Shown here one piece after another: positions 8,705-17,726 of a DNA stretch of 64,000 nucleotides. The notes beneath the pieces were generated by a model. That model was given only the letters and a program-made list of their open reading frames with translations. It made no database searches and was not told the DNA's origin. The DNA comes from Streptococcus sp. LYSM12 (GTDB lineage Bacteria; Bacillota; Bacilli; Lactobacillales; Streptococcaceae), in the NCBI RefSeq assembly GCF_004569635.1, contig NZ_SPOZ01000005.1, positions 1-64,000 of the forward strand, given 5' to 3'. Position 1 is the stretch's first letter; the number at the start of each line of letters is the position of its first letter. Made by a program: the position numbers and the translations under genes.

Positions 8705-9112
8705 TTATTTCAAATAGGTATAGGCTACACAGTCCATTTCATCAACTGCCCTAAATCCTAAGGATTCATAGAAAGCCTTTGTCTTTTCTTCTTTTCCTGT
8801 CAAAAGATGGAGTTGATAGATATTCGGATAGTTTGCTAATAGCTTCTCCATTAACTGGCGACCAATGCCTCTGCGCTGATAATCTGGAAGAACCAAAATA
8901 TCCTGGACAAAGATAATCGAATAACCGTCACCAACAGCCCGCAACAGACCCACGAGCTTTGCATCATCAAATGCAGCAATAACCAATAAACTATTGTTCA
9001 AGGCCTGCTCAAGTAACGCAGGATCCCTCGTATAATTTGTCCACTCCACTGCTTCATAGAGTGCCAGTACTGCTTTCATATCTAACCTTTTTTGTATCAT
9101 ATAGGTAAGCAT
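8705..9112 (-). CDS. GNAT-family N-acetyltransferase
   Basis: Acetyl-CoA-dependent acyltransferase of the GNAT fold. Seen: the beta4-alpha3 acetyl-CoA site VQDILVLPDYQRRGIGRQLM with the R/Q-x-x-G-x-G/A signature, and the C-terminal AFYESLGFRAV strand. 135 residues. Two adjacent ATGs (9115, 9112) exist. I prefer 9112, because AAGGAG is six bases from it and only three from the other. The acceptor is unknown. A MITE touches its stop codon. Confidence 0.8.
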   Translation of the reverse strand: MLTYMIQKRLDMKAVLALYEAVEWTNYTRDPALLEQALNNSLLVIAAFDDAKLVGLLRAVGDGYSIIFVQDILVLPDYQRRGIGRQLMEKLLANYPNIYQLHLLTGKEEKTKAFYESLGFRAVDEMDCVAYTYLK

Positions 9113-9557
9113 CATCTTCTCCTTTTTGTAGTTAATCGTCTAGAGTGATGATGCTTTGTTCAAATTTCTAATCCCCATGAAACCTCCTCATTTACGAATG
9201 ACGTGCTAGCTTTTTATAGGCTTTTAGTTTACTTTTAGTACTAGGCAAGGAGCTGCAGGCTGTACTAGCGTACGACAAAGCGAGTGAACGAAGTCATAAA
9301 AGATAAACGAAAAGGCTATACCCCCTGTACACAGGAAGAAAATACAGGTAAGCATTGTTGAATTCTAGGCAGTTTTTAAACGATTTGCAGGTACGGTACA
9401 TCTCAAGAGAAACAATTTCCTTGCTGCAGTTTCTAGTATAACAGACTAGCCTACTTCGTACCCCTTTCGTTGAACAGCTATTATCGAAAACGAAACTTTC
9501 TTTATCCATTTAGCTGTGACTTTTCCCTCAGAACCCCCTACCCAATTCATAAATCTC
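9113..9557. other. Intergenic region with one MITE
   Basis: Contains the MITE at 9215-9320. In the remaining ~340 bases I see no gene, RNA or clear signal. Confidence 0.55.
9215..9320 (-). mobile_element. TA-flanked MITE, mixed subfamily (106 bp)
   Basis: Ends TATAGGCTTTTAGTTTAC and ATAAACGAAAAGGCTATA with a G-type core (GAGCTGCAGGCTGTACTAGC). Nearly the same core as the copy at 8600-8704 (both have the rare TAGCGTACGACAAAG), which suggests recent shared ancestry of these two neighbours. Confidence 0.85.
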
Positions 9558-10073
9558 CTAGCTGTTTGGCAGAATAACTTTCTCTAACAATTCCTCTTCT
9601 TCTCTAATCCGACGCCACAAAACGAGTGTATAAAAAGGCGCTAGAAATACGGCTGCCAACCATGAATGGCATAGAAGGGTCAAACCAACTAATTCTGGAA
9701 TGATATTTAGATAATAGTTGGGATGTTTGACAACACGAAAAAGAATATGGTCATTATAAGTGTGATTCTTGGCAATCATCAACTTCACTGTCCATATTTC
9801 TCCTAAAATAGACTGTACAAGGTACAACATACACATGGAGAATATGAGTAACACAATCCCAATTACTCCCAGCATATCTACAGGACTATGCTTTATGAGG
9901 GCTTCTACTAGACTAAACAGATAAAATAAAATATGTAGAATGGTCAAATAGCGAGTATTTTTAGCTCCATACTCTCTTCCACCATCTTTCAAAATCATTC
10001 GTTCATGTTGAATCGAAATCTTTAAAAACCATAGCCGTACTAAAAATACAACTAAAACAATACTAATAATCAT
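9558..10073 (-). CDS. Isoprenylcysteine carboxyl methyltransferase-family membrane protein
   Basis: 171-residue polytopic membrane protein. The C-terminal signature VVKHPNYYLNIIPELVGL followed by RRIREEEELLEK is that of the ICMT/PEMT-like family, where it binds SAM at the membrane face. About four hydrophobic segments. AAGGAG stands upstream of the ATG. Bacterial members act on unknown small or lipid substrates, since bacteria have no prenylated CaaX proteins; YpbQ-like alkylpyrone methylation is one possibility, but no polyketide synthase gene lies nearby. Appears monocistronic. Confidence 0.7.
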   Translation of the reverse strand: MIISIVLVVFLVRLWFLKISIQHERMILKDGGREYGAKNTRYLTILHILFYLFSLVEALIKHSPVDMLGVIGIVLLIFSMCMLYLVQSILGEIWTVKLMIAKNHTYNDHILFRVVKHPNYYLNIIPELVGLTLLCHSWLAAVFLAPFYTLVLWRRIREEEELLEKVILPNS

Positions 10074-10121
10074 ACGATTTTCTCCTTATTCATCATTGTA
10101 GCCTTTACAAGACTATCTTAA

Positions 10122-10332
10122 GATAGTCTTTTCGTTTGCTTTTATAGCCGTTTCATTTATTTTTAGTACTAGGCAACAAGCTGCAGACTGTACTAGAGTA
10201 CGGCAAAGAGAGTGAACAAAGTCATAAAAATATAAACGAAATGACTATAGTACTAGGCAACGAGCTGCAGACTGTACTAGAGTACGGCAAAGAGAGTGAA
10301 CGAAGTCATAAAAGATAAACCAAAAGACTAGA
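10122..10332 (-). mobile_element. Composite: G-type MITE carrying another MITE inside
   Basis: Outer element left piece 10122-10142 and right piece 10250-10332. The outer left arm (GATAGTCTTTTCGTTTGC...) is cut at TTTA and resumes as GTACTAGGCAACGAGCTGCAG, exactly where an uninterrupted copy would continue. The inner copy has TA on both sides. Confidence 0.8.
10143..10249 (-). mobile_element. Inner MITE of the composite (107 bp)
   Basis: C-type ends (TATAGCCGTTTCATTTA ... TAAACGAAATGACTATA) around a G-type core (GCTGCAGACTGTACTAGAGT). The core is almost the same as that of its host copy, so gene conversion or recombination between inner and outer elements is likely. Confidence 0.8.
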
Positions 10333-10467
10333 TTATCTTGTAAAGGAACTTTCTTATTATATAAAGGAGACATCACAAGGTCAATCACTTTCCCATATTT
10401 TACATCTTGACGAGATGAAACATAGATAGTCTGTAGATTCAAACTATTATACGGTTTCTAAGCATTC

Positions 10468-11070
10468 TTATTTACCGGTGATTTTGTAGCCCTTTACCCA
10501 GACACGAATGCTCCAAATGCCAAACAGTAGTATAAAGATGAGACCAACAATCAGGGAGACGACGGGGGCAAAAAAGAGACTAATCAGCAAGGCAAGTGCT
10601 CCTCCTATAAAGAGATAGGCTGCTTTTTTGCGGTCAGTTAAGGTTTGAGGAGAGGTTATACCTGCCACATCTTTTGGCATATAATTGCCCGTAATCAGAT
10701 AAACACCTGCTAAAAAAGCGACAACTAAACGACGGATGTCTACCTGATAACCCAAATTATATAACAAAATGAAGCCTGTTACAAGTGTAGTGAGGATAGG
10801 CATTAGCCATTTAAGCACTCTAACAGCAGGAATTTGACTATTTTTTGTGACATCAAGTGCAATACACAAGCAAACATGAAAAATAAACGCCAGTACAGGA
10901 GTTAGCACCAGGGTTTCCCATTTACTATTTATCCCGTTTGCCTGGTTGTCAATTCCAAAGTGCGTATACAAAACAGCTGGTAATTGCCCATAATAACAGA
11001 CTGCGAAAGCCAATGGTATCAAAAAAATCAAGCTGGTCACAAGCAGCTTCTTCCAATCAATTCTTTTCAT
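10468..11070 (-). CDS. SdpI-family membrane protein (DUF1648-like N-terminus)
   Basis: 200-residue protein with about six hydrophobic segments. The N-terminal part with HFGIDNQANGINSKW matches the DUF1648 signature (HxxxxGxxxxxxxK), and the C-terminal half resembles SdpI (YLITGNYMPK, FGIWSIRVWVK). In Bacillus subtilis SdpI gives immunity to the SdpC cannibalism toxin and sequesters the repressor SdpR. Start at 11070 chosen for the strong GGAGGAAAAAGTG just before it. It overlaps the ArsR-type gene by 14 bases, so the two are translationally coupled. No toxin gene is visible nearby, so the immunity role here is an inference. Confidence 0.8.
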   Translation of the reverse strand: MKRIDWKKLLVTSLIFLIPLAFAVCYYGQLPAVLYTHFGIDNQANGINSKWETLVLTPVLAFIFHVCLCIALDVTKNSQIPAVRVLKWLMPILTTLVTGFILLYNLGYQVDIRRLVVAFLAGVYLITGNYMPKDVAGITSPQTLTDRKKAAYLFIGGALALLISLFFAPVVSLIVGLIFILLFGIWSIRVWVKGYKITGK

Positions 11071-11335
11071 CACTTTTTCCTCCAAAGCTGGCAATCCAGA
11101 CCAGCACTTCTTCAAACACAGTATAATTGAGCCGATAGTAAATGAAATTCTTCTGTTTCTCTTCTAAAATGAGACCTGACTTTTTCAAGACAGACAAATG
11201 ATGCGACACGGTAGCACTGCTCAAGTGAAACAACTCCACAATTTGACCTGCAGATTTGGAACCCGACTTCAAATATTCCAAAATCTGCCTGCGAATCGGT
11301 GCTGAAATCGCCTTTAAGGTTTCTGATAAGCCCAT
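11057..11335 (-). CDS. ArsR-family repressor (SdpR-like)
   Basis: 92-residue winged-helix regulator with the ArsR pattern: ISAPIRRQILEYLKSG, then the recognition helix SSATVSHHLSVLKKSGLI, then the wing EEKQKNFIYYRL. No cysteine metal-binding motif is present, as expected for SdpR-type members rather than metal sensors. AAAGGAAA precedes the ATG. It is followed by, and overlaps, the SdpI-like gene, the classic autorepressor plus immunity/signal protein pair. A 24-base perfect palindrome lies between its own -10 box and the start (11355-11378), implying autorepression. Confidence 0.85.
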   Translation of the reverse strand: MGLSETLKAISAPIRRQILEYLKSGSKSAGQIVELFHLSSATVSHHLSVLKKSGLILEEKQKNFIYYRLNYTVFEEVLVWIASFGGKSDEKN

Positions 11336-11354
11336 GTAATTTCCTTTCTGCTTT

Positions 11355-11378
11355 CTATTTAGAAATATTTCTAAATAG
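11355..11378. promoter_or_regulatory. Palindromic operator of the sdpRI-like operon
   Basis: Perfect 24-base inverted repeat with half-site CTATTTAGAAAT, located just downstream of the -10 box. The likely binding site for the ArsR-type repressor it precedes. Confidence 0.7.
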
Positions 11379-11379
11379 A

Positions 11380-11407
11380 ATTATACTCCTTTTATTCATA
11401 ATATCAA
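11380..11407 (-). promoter_or_regulatory. sdpRI-like promoter
   Basis: TTGATA (11402-11407) and TATAAT (11380-11385) on the minus strand with a 16-base spacer. Confidence 0.7.
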
Positions 11408-11439
11408 GAGGCATTTAGAAAAAAATCGAAATAGATTTC

Positions 11440-11469
11440 AAAAAGAAAGAAGAGATGCTGAACACCTCT
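11440..11469 (-). terminator. cshA terminator
   Basis: Minus strand AGAGGTG / CATCTCT stem with a 5-base loop, followed by TCTTTCTTTTT, twelve bases past the cshA stop. Confidence 0.7.
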
Positions 11470-11480
11470 CCTAGAATCTT

Positions 11481-13046
11481 CTATTTATCCCCTTTATTGC
11501 GAATGACAAAACCTGTCTTTTTCTCACTTGAGATACGTTTGCGTGGATTTTTGTTGTTGTCTTTTCCGAAACGGTTCCGATCGTTGGAACGACGTTTTTC
11601 TTTGTAATCACGACGTCCTCCACGGCGGTCATCTCCACGACGGTTGTTTGATGATTTACCGCCTTTACCAGACTTACCACGACTACCGCCTTTATCACCT
11701 GGGACATATTTAAACGGCAATGGTTTTTCACGTGCAATCTCTACCTCTGGCATCGATTCTGGATCTTGTACAGTCAAGCTCAAGATGTACATTGCCAATT
11801 CTTCTGGCGAAAATTCACTAGCCAGTTTAAGGGCATCCTTACCAAACTTCGCAAAGTTCTTACGAGTATGTTCATCTGCAAAATCCCGTTCAATTTTCTT
11901 CAGAGCAACTTTTTTCTTAGCTTGAAAGGCTTCTTCTGCTGTTGCAGGTTTCATGCCTGTCATGCGTTTCTTAGTCAAGTCTTCGATAATCTTGAGGTAG
12001 CCCATTTCATTTGGTGATACAAAGGTAATAGATTGTCCAGACTTCCCTGCACGCCCTGTCCGACCAATACGGTGAACATAACTTTCAGGATCTTGTGGAA
12101 TGTCATAGTTGTAGACATGAGTCACTCCTGAAATATCTAACCCACGGGCTGCAACATCTGTTGCAACTAGGACATCCAGACCACCGGTCTTAAAATCACG
12201 TAACACACGGAGACGCTTACCTTGGTCCAAATCACCATGAATACCCTCTGCACGAAAACCACGGATTTTTAGACCACGGGTTAATTCATCTACACGGCGC
12301 TTAGTCCGACCAAAGACAATCGATAATTCTGGCTGCTCCACATCCATAAGACGGGTCATAGTATCAAATTTTTCTTGTTCTTTGACACGAATATAGTACT
12401 GATCCACCAATTCAGTTGTTAATTCCTTAGCTTCAATCTGCACATGCTCAGGATTTTTCATGAATTGAACACCGATACGTTTAATCGGAGCTGGCATAGT
12501 CGCTGAAAACAGAAGAGTTTGACGGTCTTCTGGAACACGGGAGATGATTGATTCAATATCCTCCAAAAAGCCCATGTTGAGCATTTCATCAGCTTCATCA
12601 AGGATAAGAGTTTCAACATGAGTAAGGTTTAAGGCCTTACGTTTTATCAAGTCAAGGAGACGGCCAGGTGTTCCAACTACGATATGAGCGCCAGACTTGA
12701 GCGCCTTGATTTGCTTTTCAATACTTGAACCTCCGTAGACAGAGCGTACTTTGACCCCCTTACTACGACCAAAGCGGAAGAGTTCTTCCTGACTTTGAAC
12801 GGCCAATTCCCGCGTTGGAGCAATGACTAAGGCTTGAATTGTCACTTCGTCCGTACGAATTTTTTCAAGAGTAGGTAGACCAAAGGCCGCCGTTTTTCCT
12901 GTCCCTGTCTGAGCCTGACCAATCACATCCTTACCGTCAAGGGCAAGTGGAATGGTTTTTTCTTGAATCGGACTTGCCTCCACAAAACCTGCTGTTTCGA
13001 TTTCTGCTAGTAAGTCAGCAGATAACTGTAATTCATTAAATTTCAT
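11481..13046 (-). CDS. cshA: DEAD-box RNA helicase CshA
   Basis: ATP-dependent RNA helicase of the cold-shock/degradosome type. All core motifs are seen: Q motif FVEASPIQ, AQTGTGKT at about residues 45-52, PTRELA, GTPGR, DEAD at 150-153, SAT, ARGLDISGV and HRIGRTGR. The C-terminal tail (about 430-521) is rich in G, R, K and S, typical of CshA and probably RNA-binding. The start at 13046 (MKFNELQL) is preferred over 13082, as the extra residues fall in a structured leader. 521 residues, monocistronic. The long upstream region can fold into several hairpins, including a terminator-like one, so attenuation is possible. Confidence 0.92.
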   Translation of the reverse strand: MKFNELQLSADLLAEIETAGFVEASPIQEKTIPLALDGKDVIGQAQTGTGKTAAFGLPTLEKIRTDEVTIQALVIAPTRELAVQSQEELFRFGRSKGVKVRSVYGGSSIEKQIKALKSGAHIVVGTPGRLLDLIKRKALNLTHVETLILDEADEMLNMGFLEDIESIISRVPEDRQTLLFSATMPAPIKRIGVQFMKNPEHVQIEAKELTTELVDQYYIRVKEQEKFDTMTRLMDVEQPELSIVFGRTKRRVDELTRGLKIRGFRAEGIHGDLDQGKRLRVLRDFKTGGLDVLVATDVAARGLDISGVTHVYNYDIPQDPESYVHRIGRTGRAGKSGQSITFVSPNEMGYLKIIEDLTKKRMTGMKPATAEEAFQAKKKVALKKIERDFADEHTRKNFAKFGKDALKLASEFSPEELAMYILSLTVQDPESMPEVEIAREKPLPFKYVPGDKGGSRGKSGKGGKSSNNRRGDDRRGGRRDYKEKRRSNDRNRFGKDNNKNPRKRISSEKKTGFVIRNKGDK

Positions 13047-13388
13047 ACTCTTCTTTCTAAGTTGGGAAAATCCCAACGACACCGATGGGACCTCAGCCCT
13101 CGTCTAAAAAATAAAAACCGTCTAAGCAGGACAGGTTTTTTTAGACATCACTCTGGTGCAAGAAGTGGAGCTTATTTCCCATATATACAATTTTGTTGCA
13201 TGCAACTTATCTAGTATATCATAAAGAAAGGGCAAAAGATAGTAAAATTCATTATTATCTGTTTTTAATCAATCATGAACACTCTAACATGACGTTCGTC
13301 CTGTTACAAGTACGAAAAATATCCCAGAGAAATATACTCTAGTTCACGACCATACACATTAGAAAGGCGCTGAACTACAACACATTTC
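13047..13388 (-). promoter_or_regulatory. cshA 5' region with terminator-like and start-proximal hairpins
   Basis: On the minus strand, AAAACCTGTC...GACGGTTTTT followed by ATTTTTT (about 13104-13140) looks like an intrinsic terminator. Just before the start codon GTTGGGA / TCCCAAC (13062-13078) forms a perfect 7-bp hairpin, and GGG...CCC lies between them. A 12-base palindrome GTTGCATGCAAC is at about 13195-13206. The part 13210-13388 holds no visible gene. Confidence 0.45.
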
Positions 13389-14297
13389 TTATTTTTTATG
13401 AGCGACCCATTTTAAAATATGTGCAATCACAATCCATAAAATAGCACTCATAATGATGATATAAATCCACGCATGATGATTCTCAGTCCAAGGAAGTGGA
13501 ACATTCATGCCAAAGAAGCCTGTAATGACAGCAATAACAGCAAGTAAAATGGAGATAATGGTCAAAATCGTCAGGTTATCATTCAGATTGTTGTTTAAGA
13601 CATTATTGTAGGAGTTAGACAACTGCTGCAAGACCTGGGAAACCAAATCCGTCATCGCGACCAACTGCTTAGCTTCAATCATCGCATCTTCAAATTGTTC
13701 ATGTTCAATCTCATCAAAGCCGCGATAAATTGCATGTCCTCTAATATGCTCAAGCAGCATCAGATTTTGCTTAGCTGCAGCAAGCAGGTAGACCATACTG
13801 GTTTCCAAATCAGAGAGGGCAAATAAACGCGATTTCGTTGTCGTCTGGCGCAAGAGCGTATTGATCTCATCCTTTGCCTTATCCATTTTTTCAATGACAG
13901 GATAGTAAGAATGACTAATCAGCTCGATACTCGCAAAGAGGAATTTATAGACGGTGACTGGAGCATGGTGTTCAATATAGCGAACCATATTACGCGTCAC
14001 ATACGCATTATCCTGATTGGTAATAGTAATCAGGCGATCTTTTTGGACAATGAAAGTCATGGGAACCGTTTCATAATAATCCTTTTCACGCTCCAAATCA
14101 AGGACATTGTAGATAAAGACAACTGTACTATTTTCGCGATTGTAGTCCATATGGGCACGTTCATTCTTATCCAATGCATATTCAACCGTTTCCGTATCAA
14201 TACGATATTTTTTATATAATTCTGGCGTTTGGTGCAAACTCTCAGCATCTAGGTTAATCCAAGACATCCCATTTTTCAAACTTTTCTTAATGAACAT
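13389..14297 (-). CDS. corA: CorA-family magnesium/divalent cation transporter
   Basis: Membrane channel for Mg2+ (or Co2+/Ni2+). The signature GMN is at residues 263-265 at the end of the first of two C-terminal helices, and the second helix (about 274-297) ends in a Lys-rich tail. The large N-terminal cytoplasmic domain contains the usual Glu/Asp-rich long helix (about 130-240). 302 residues is normal. GGAGG lies upstream of the start. Single gene. Ion choice cannot be told from sequence. Confidence 0.87.
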   Translation of the reverse strand: MFIKKSLKNGMSWINLDAESLHQTPELYKKYRIDTETVEYALDKNERAHMDYNRENSTVVFIYNVLDLEREKDYYETVPMTFIVQKDRLITITNQDNAYVTRNMVRYIEHHAPVTVYKFLFASIELISHSYYPVIEKMDKAKDEINTLLRQTTTKSRLFALSDLETSMVYLLAAAKQNLMLLEHIRGHAIYRGFDEIEHEQFEDAMIEAKQLVAMTDLVSQVLQQLSNSYNNVLNNNLNDNLTILTIISILLAVIAVITGFFGMNVPLPWTENHHAWIYIIIMSAILWIVIAHILKWVAHKK

Positions 14298-14370
14298 TGC
14301 TCCGCCTCCACTTTTTCCTCTGTCCCATTATACTATAAATCACCATTCAGAGTACTTTCTAAAATTGTAT

Positions 14371-14399
14371 TTGACAAAAAGAGAAAGATAACGTACACT
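14371..14399 (+). promoter_or_regulatory. Promoter of the 14427 gene
   Basis: TTGACA (14371-14376), 17-base spacer, TACACT (14394-14399). Confidence 0.75.
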
Positions 14400-14426
14400 A
14401 TTTGTATAGGAAATAAAGGAGTTTTT

Positions 14427-15212
14427 ATGAAAAATCAACAATTAGACCCTCTCACAATGATGGTAGAAGCCAATAAGAAAAAACGGAAACGTATCTTGAA
14501 AGTTATCTTCGGAATAGTAGGAAGCCTCTTTTTCGTAGCTGCTGTTGCGGGCTTTATCTTTTATCGCAATGGTATCATTGAAGGAAAATGGGAAAATCCA
14601 AGCTTTGCTACTGAAATGAAACAAATAGCTGTGCATGAATTTTCAGGCGACTTGGAGGAAACGTTTCCACTCAATCCAGAAGAGGTTGTTGGAGAAACGG
14701 GAGTAACCCTTGAGGTCAAAGATAATAAAGCCGTTGTCACACTCTATTCCACCTTCAACAAAAAAGCCCTACTCACTGCCTATGATAAGGGCATTCAAAA
14801 GGAATATGAAAAAGTGCTAGCAGAGGCAGAACAAAAAGCAACAGAATATGGTGTTGATAAAGAAACCTTACTGAAAGAAACATTTGGAGATGACTACGAG
14901 GCTAAAATTAAAGCCAATTTCCCTAAGCCTGAGGGATTTGAGAAGCAATTCGATGATATGCTGGCTAGAGAACTAGCAGAAAATAGCAAGGCTCGGTATG
15001 ATGCAGCAAGCGGTCGATTCTCTGCCGTTTACTTTGAAGGGGAGATCAATCCGCTGACACACTCACTCCAAATAACCGCAGTCAATCCTGCTCCTGACTT
15101 TGCTTCATTACCATTAATCCCTAAAAAAGGCGACACTATGTTCTACACACACAATGGGAATACACTAACCTTTATCGGAGGAGAGGAGTATCCATTTAAA
15201 GCTGCTGATTAG
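14427..15212 (+). CDS. Membrane-anchored extracellular protein, unknown function
   Basis: 261 residues. A Lys/Arg-rich stretch (NKKKRKR, about 17-23) precedes one hydrophobic segment (about 26-46), so the protein is probably N-in with the rest outside. The external part (about 50-261) is acidic and soluble, with a helical Glu/Lys-rich region around 115-170 and a C-terminal strand-rich end. No cysteine lipobox. No family recognised with confidence; it resembles small streptococcal conserved surface proteins. AAAGGAG and a good sigma-A promoter precede it, and a strong hairpin terminator follows. Monocistronic. Confidence 0.75.
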   Translation: MKNQQLDPLTMMVEANKKKRKRILKVIFGIVGSLFFVAAVAGFIFYRNGIIEGKWENPSFATEMKQIAVHEFSGDLEETFPLNPEEVVGETGVTLEVKDNKAVVTLYSTFNKKALLTAYDKGIQKEYEKVLAEAEQKATEYGVDKETLLKETFGDDYEAKIKANFPKPEGFEKQFDDMLARELAENSKARYDAASGRFSAVYFEGEINPLTHSLQITAVNPAPDFASLPLIPKKGDTMFYTHNGNTLTFIGGEEYPFKAAD

Positions 15213-15265
15213 CAAAATTGAAGCAGTGCTGCTCCTAAAGTTAGGACAACCGAAAAACATTCGTG

Positions 15266-15310
15266 AAAGACTCATTTCCTCTATCGAGTAGGAAATGAGT
15301 CTTTTCATTT
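15266..15310 (+). terminator. Terminator after the 14427 gene
   Basis: 15-bp stem AAAGACTCATTTCCT / AGGAAATGAGTCTTT (15266-15280, 15290-15304) followed by TCATTTTC. Confidence 0.8.
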
Positions 15311-15329
15311 TCATTAAAGCCTAGGATTT

Positions 15330-15435
15330 TATAGTCTTTTAGTTTACTTTTAGTACTAGGCAACGAGCTGCAGGCTGTACTGGAGTACGGCAAAGCGAGT
15401 GAACGAAGGAATAAAAGATAAACGAAATGACTATA
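15330..15435 (-). mobile_element. TA-flanked MITE, G subfamily (106 bp)
   Basis: Ends TATAGTCTTTTAGTTTAC and ATAAACGAAATGACTATA, core GAGCTGCAGGCTGTACTGGA. Typical G-type copy. Confidence 0.85.
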
Positions 15436-15510
15436 AGAATGGAAAAAGTTGATGTTTGACGAGTAGCAAGACAAGTACATTTCCTTTTCGCACATAGCTT
15501 TGACGATGCT

Positions 15511-15560
15511 AAAAACACTCCTGCCTTTAGTTTACACTAAATCAACAGGAGTGTTTTTCT
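15511..15560 (-). terminator. Bidirectional terminator before the PH-domain gene end
   Basis: ACACTCCTG (15515-15523) pairs with CAGGAGTGT (15546-15554). T runs on both sides. It would stop transcripts from prfC and the PH-domain gene. Confidence 0.75.
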
Positions 15561-15587
15561 TGTCCCCATTTCAAAGGGGCAATCTTT

Positions 15588-15968
15588 TTATTTTAGTACC
15601 GCTGCTGCAAGAGCCTGCTGAATAGCAACCACACTCTTATCGCTCTTGAATTGCAGTATTTCTGCTGGCTCTATACTCGATGAAATCCAGATTTTTAACT
15701 CTGCATCCAAATCAAAATGCCCAGATGTTTCGACCTCAAAACGGGAAATAGCGCGATAGGGAATAGACTTGTAGGAAGTTTTCTTTCCTGTCATTCCTTG
15801 TCTGTCCACCAAAATCAAGCGCTTATCCGTAAAGACAATCAAATCACGGATCAGGCTAAAAGCTGACAATACCTGCTCAGTCGGTAATAAAATCGCATCT
15901 AACTGAGCTTCTACTTTTGCCGTATCCGTTTGAGCGGCATTTCCAATTAAACCTGATAATAGTCCCAT
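15588..15968 (-). CDS. Bacterial PH-domain protein (YvbH-like)
   Basis: 126-residue soluble protein of the bacterial pleckstrin-homology type: LLPTEQVLSAFSLIRDLIVFTDKRLILVDRQGMTGKKT is the typical stretch of that family, followed by strands and a C-terminal helix. Function unknown. ATGs exist at 15974 and 15968. I prefer 15968 because AAAGAG is nine bases upstream, versus three for the other. It follows prfC by only ~15 bases and is likely co-transcribed with it. Confidence 0.8.
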   Translation of the reverse strand: MGLLSGLIGNAAQTDTAKVEAQLDAILLPTEQVLSAFSLIRDLIVFTDKRLILVDRQGMTGKKTSYKSIPYRAISRFEVETSGHFDLDAELKIWISSSIEPAEILQFKSDKSVVAIQQALAAAVLK

Positions 15969-15983
15969 TCTCATGAACTCTTT

Positions 15984-17528
15984 CTACATCTTTTCTTCTA
16001 GTACCACATCTGGATACTTGTCTGCAAACCAACGGAGGGCAAAGTCATTTTCAAAAAGGAAAACAGGGTGATCAAAGCGATCTTTAGCTAAGATATTTCG
16101 ACTAGACGACATCCGTTCATCCAACTGGTCTTGGGAAATCCAACGCACAGTCTTTTTCCCCATGGGTGTCATGACTACTTCTGCATTATATTCCTGTTCC
16201 ATACGGTGCTTAAAGACCTCAAACTGGAGTTGGCCCACTGCTCCCAACATATACTCTCCTGTCTGATAATTGGTATAAAGCTGAATAGCTCCTTCTTGCA
16301 CCAATTGCTCAATTCCCTTATGAAAAGATTTTTGTTTCATGACATTCTTAGCAGAAACTTTCATGAATATTTCAGGTGTAAAGGTTGGCAGAGGTTCAAA
16401 TTCAAACTTATTCTTACCAACAGTCAAGGTATCCCCAACTTGATAAGTCCCTGTATCATAGACCCCTATAATATCTCCTGCCACGGCATTTTCAACAGTT
16501 TCACGTGCTTCAGCCATGAACTGGGTGACGTTTGATAACTTAGCTTTCTTACCTGTCCGCGTCAAATTGACATCCATACCGCGCTCAAATTCTCCTGAAA
16601 CGATGCGAACAAAAGCAATCCGATCACGGTGACGAGGATCCATATTAGCCTGAATTTTAAAGACAAATCCTGAGAAATCATGAGAGAAAGGATCGACCAT
16701 TTCCCCATCTGTTTTCAAATGTCCATGCGGTTCTGGCGCAAATTGCAAAAAAGTTTCAAGGAAGGTCTGTACACCAAAATTTGTTAAGGCAGAACCAAAG
16801 AAAACTGGGGTTAGCTTACCTTGTAAAATCGCTTCTTCTGAAAATTCATTTCCCGCTTCGCTCAACAGCTCAATATCTTCTAAAACCTGAGCATAGAAAG
16901 GATTGCTACCAAATAGCGCTTCTCCCTCATCAAAACTTGCAAAGCGCTCCTTGCTACGGTATAGCTCCAAGCGCTTGTTATGCAAATCATACAAGCCCTC
17001 AAATGATTTTCCCATACCGATTGGCCAGTTCATTGGAAAACTTGCAATTCCAAGGACTTCTTCCAATTCTTCCAAGAGATCCAGGGGCTCACGACCGTCA
17101 CGGTCTAATTTGTTAATAAACGTAAAGACGGGGATATTGCGGTGTTTCACCACCTCAAACAATTTTTTAGTCTGGGTTTCAATCCCCTTGGCTGAATCAA
17201 TAACCATAACCGCAGCATCGACCGCCATCAATGTTCGATAGGTATCTTCTGAAAAGTCTTCGTGCCCTGGAGTATCAAGAATATTGACACGCTTACCGTC
17301 ATAGTCAAACTGCATAACAGAAGATGTTACCGAGATCCCCCGTTGCTTTTCAATATCCATCCAGTCAGATTTGGCAAAATTTCCTGTCTTTTTCCCTTTG
17401 ACCGTACCAGCCTCACGAATTTCTCCACCAAAGTAGAGCAACTGCTCTGTAATCGTAGTTTTTCCCGCATCCGGGTGGGAAATAATAGCAAAGGTACGGC
17501 GTTTTTTTATTTCATCCTGTAATGTCAT
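15984..17528 (-). CDS. prfC: Peptide chain release factor 3
   Basis: GTPase that removes RF1/RF2 from the ribosome after peptide release. Seen: P-loop SHPDAGKTT at about residues 18-26, RGISVTSS switch I, DTPGHEDF switch [10 protein letters not shown], and the RF3-type domains II and III. 514 residues is the usual length. AAAGGA precedes the ATG. Followed closely by the PH-domain gene. Confidence 0.95.
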   Translation of the reverse strand: MTLQDEIKKRRTFAIISHPDAGKTTITEQLLYFGGEIREAGTVKGKKTGNFAKSDWMDIEKQRGISVTSSVMQFDYDGKRVNILDTPGHEDFSEDTYRTLMAVDAAVMVIDSAKGIETQTKKLFEVVKHRNIPVFTFINKLDRDGREPLDLLEELEEVLGIASFPMNWPIGMGKSFEGLYDLHNKRLELYRSKERFASFDEGEALFGSNPFYAQVLEDIELLSEAGNEFSEEAILQGKLTPVFFGSALTNFGVQTFLETFLQFAPEPHGHLKTDGEMVDPFSHDFSGFVFKIQANMDPRHRDRIAFVRIVSGEFERGMDVNLTRTGKKAKLSNVTQFMAEARETVENAVAGDIIGVYDTGTYQVGDTLTVGKNKFEFEPLPTFTPEIFMKVSAKNVMKQKSFHKGIEQLVQEGAIQLYTNYQTGEYMLGAVGQLQFEVFKHRMEQEYNAEVVMTPMGKKTVRWISQDQLDERMSSSRNILAKDRFDHPVFLFENDFALRWFADKYPDVVLEEKM

Positions 17529-17726
17529 GTTGAATCCTTTTTTGCTTTTCTATACTCTTTGAAAATGGCAGAATAATTACCTGTCTCTTTTCTTGTATCT
17601 TTCTTATTATAAACAAAAGAGTACGATTTTTCAAATCAGAGTGATAAAAAACAAGGAGGTAACTCCAATCATGATGTAGCAACCTAACTATTGATACGTA
17701 CGTCCAACTATTCATGCCATAAACTG

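Noticed and set aside
9189-9200. TACGAATG as a second com-box
   Set aside because: It differs from TACGAATA at the last base, lacks the T-tract, and no gene follows on that strand.
17512-17715. 67-residue ORF upstream of prfC
   Set aside because: No Shine-Dalgarno, no family, and it overlaps the prfC promoter region.
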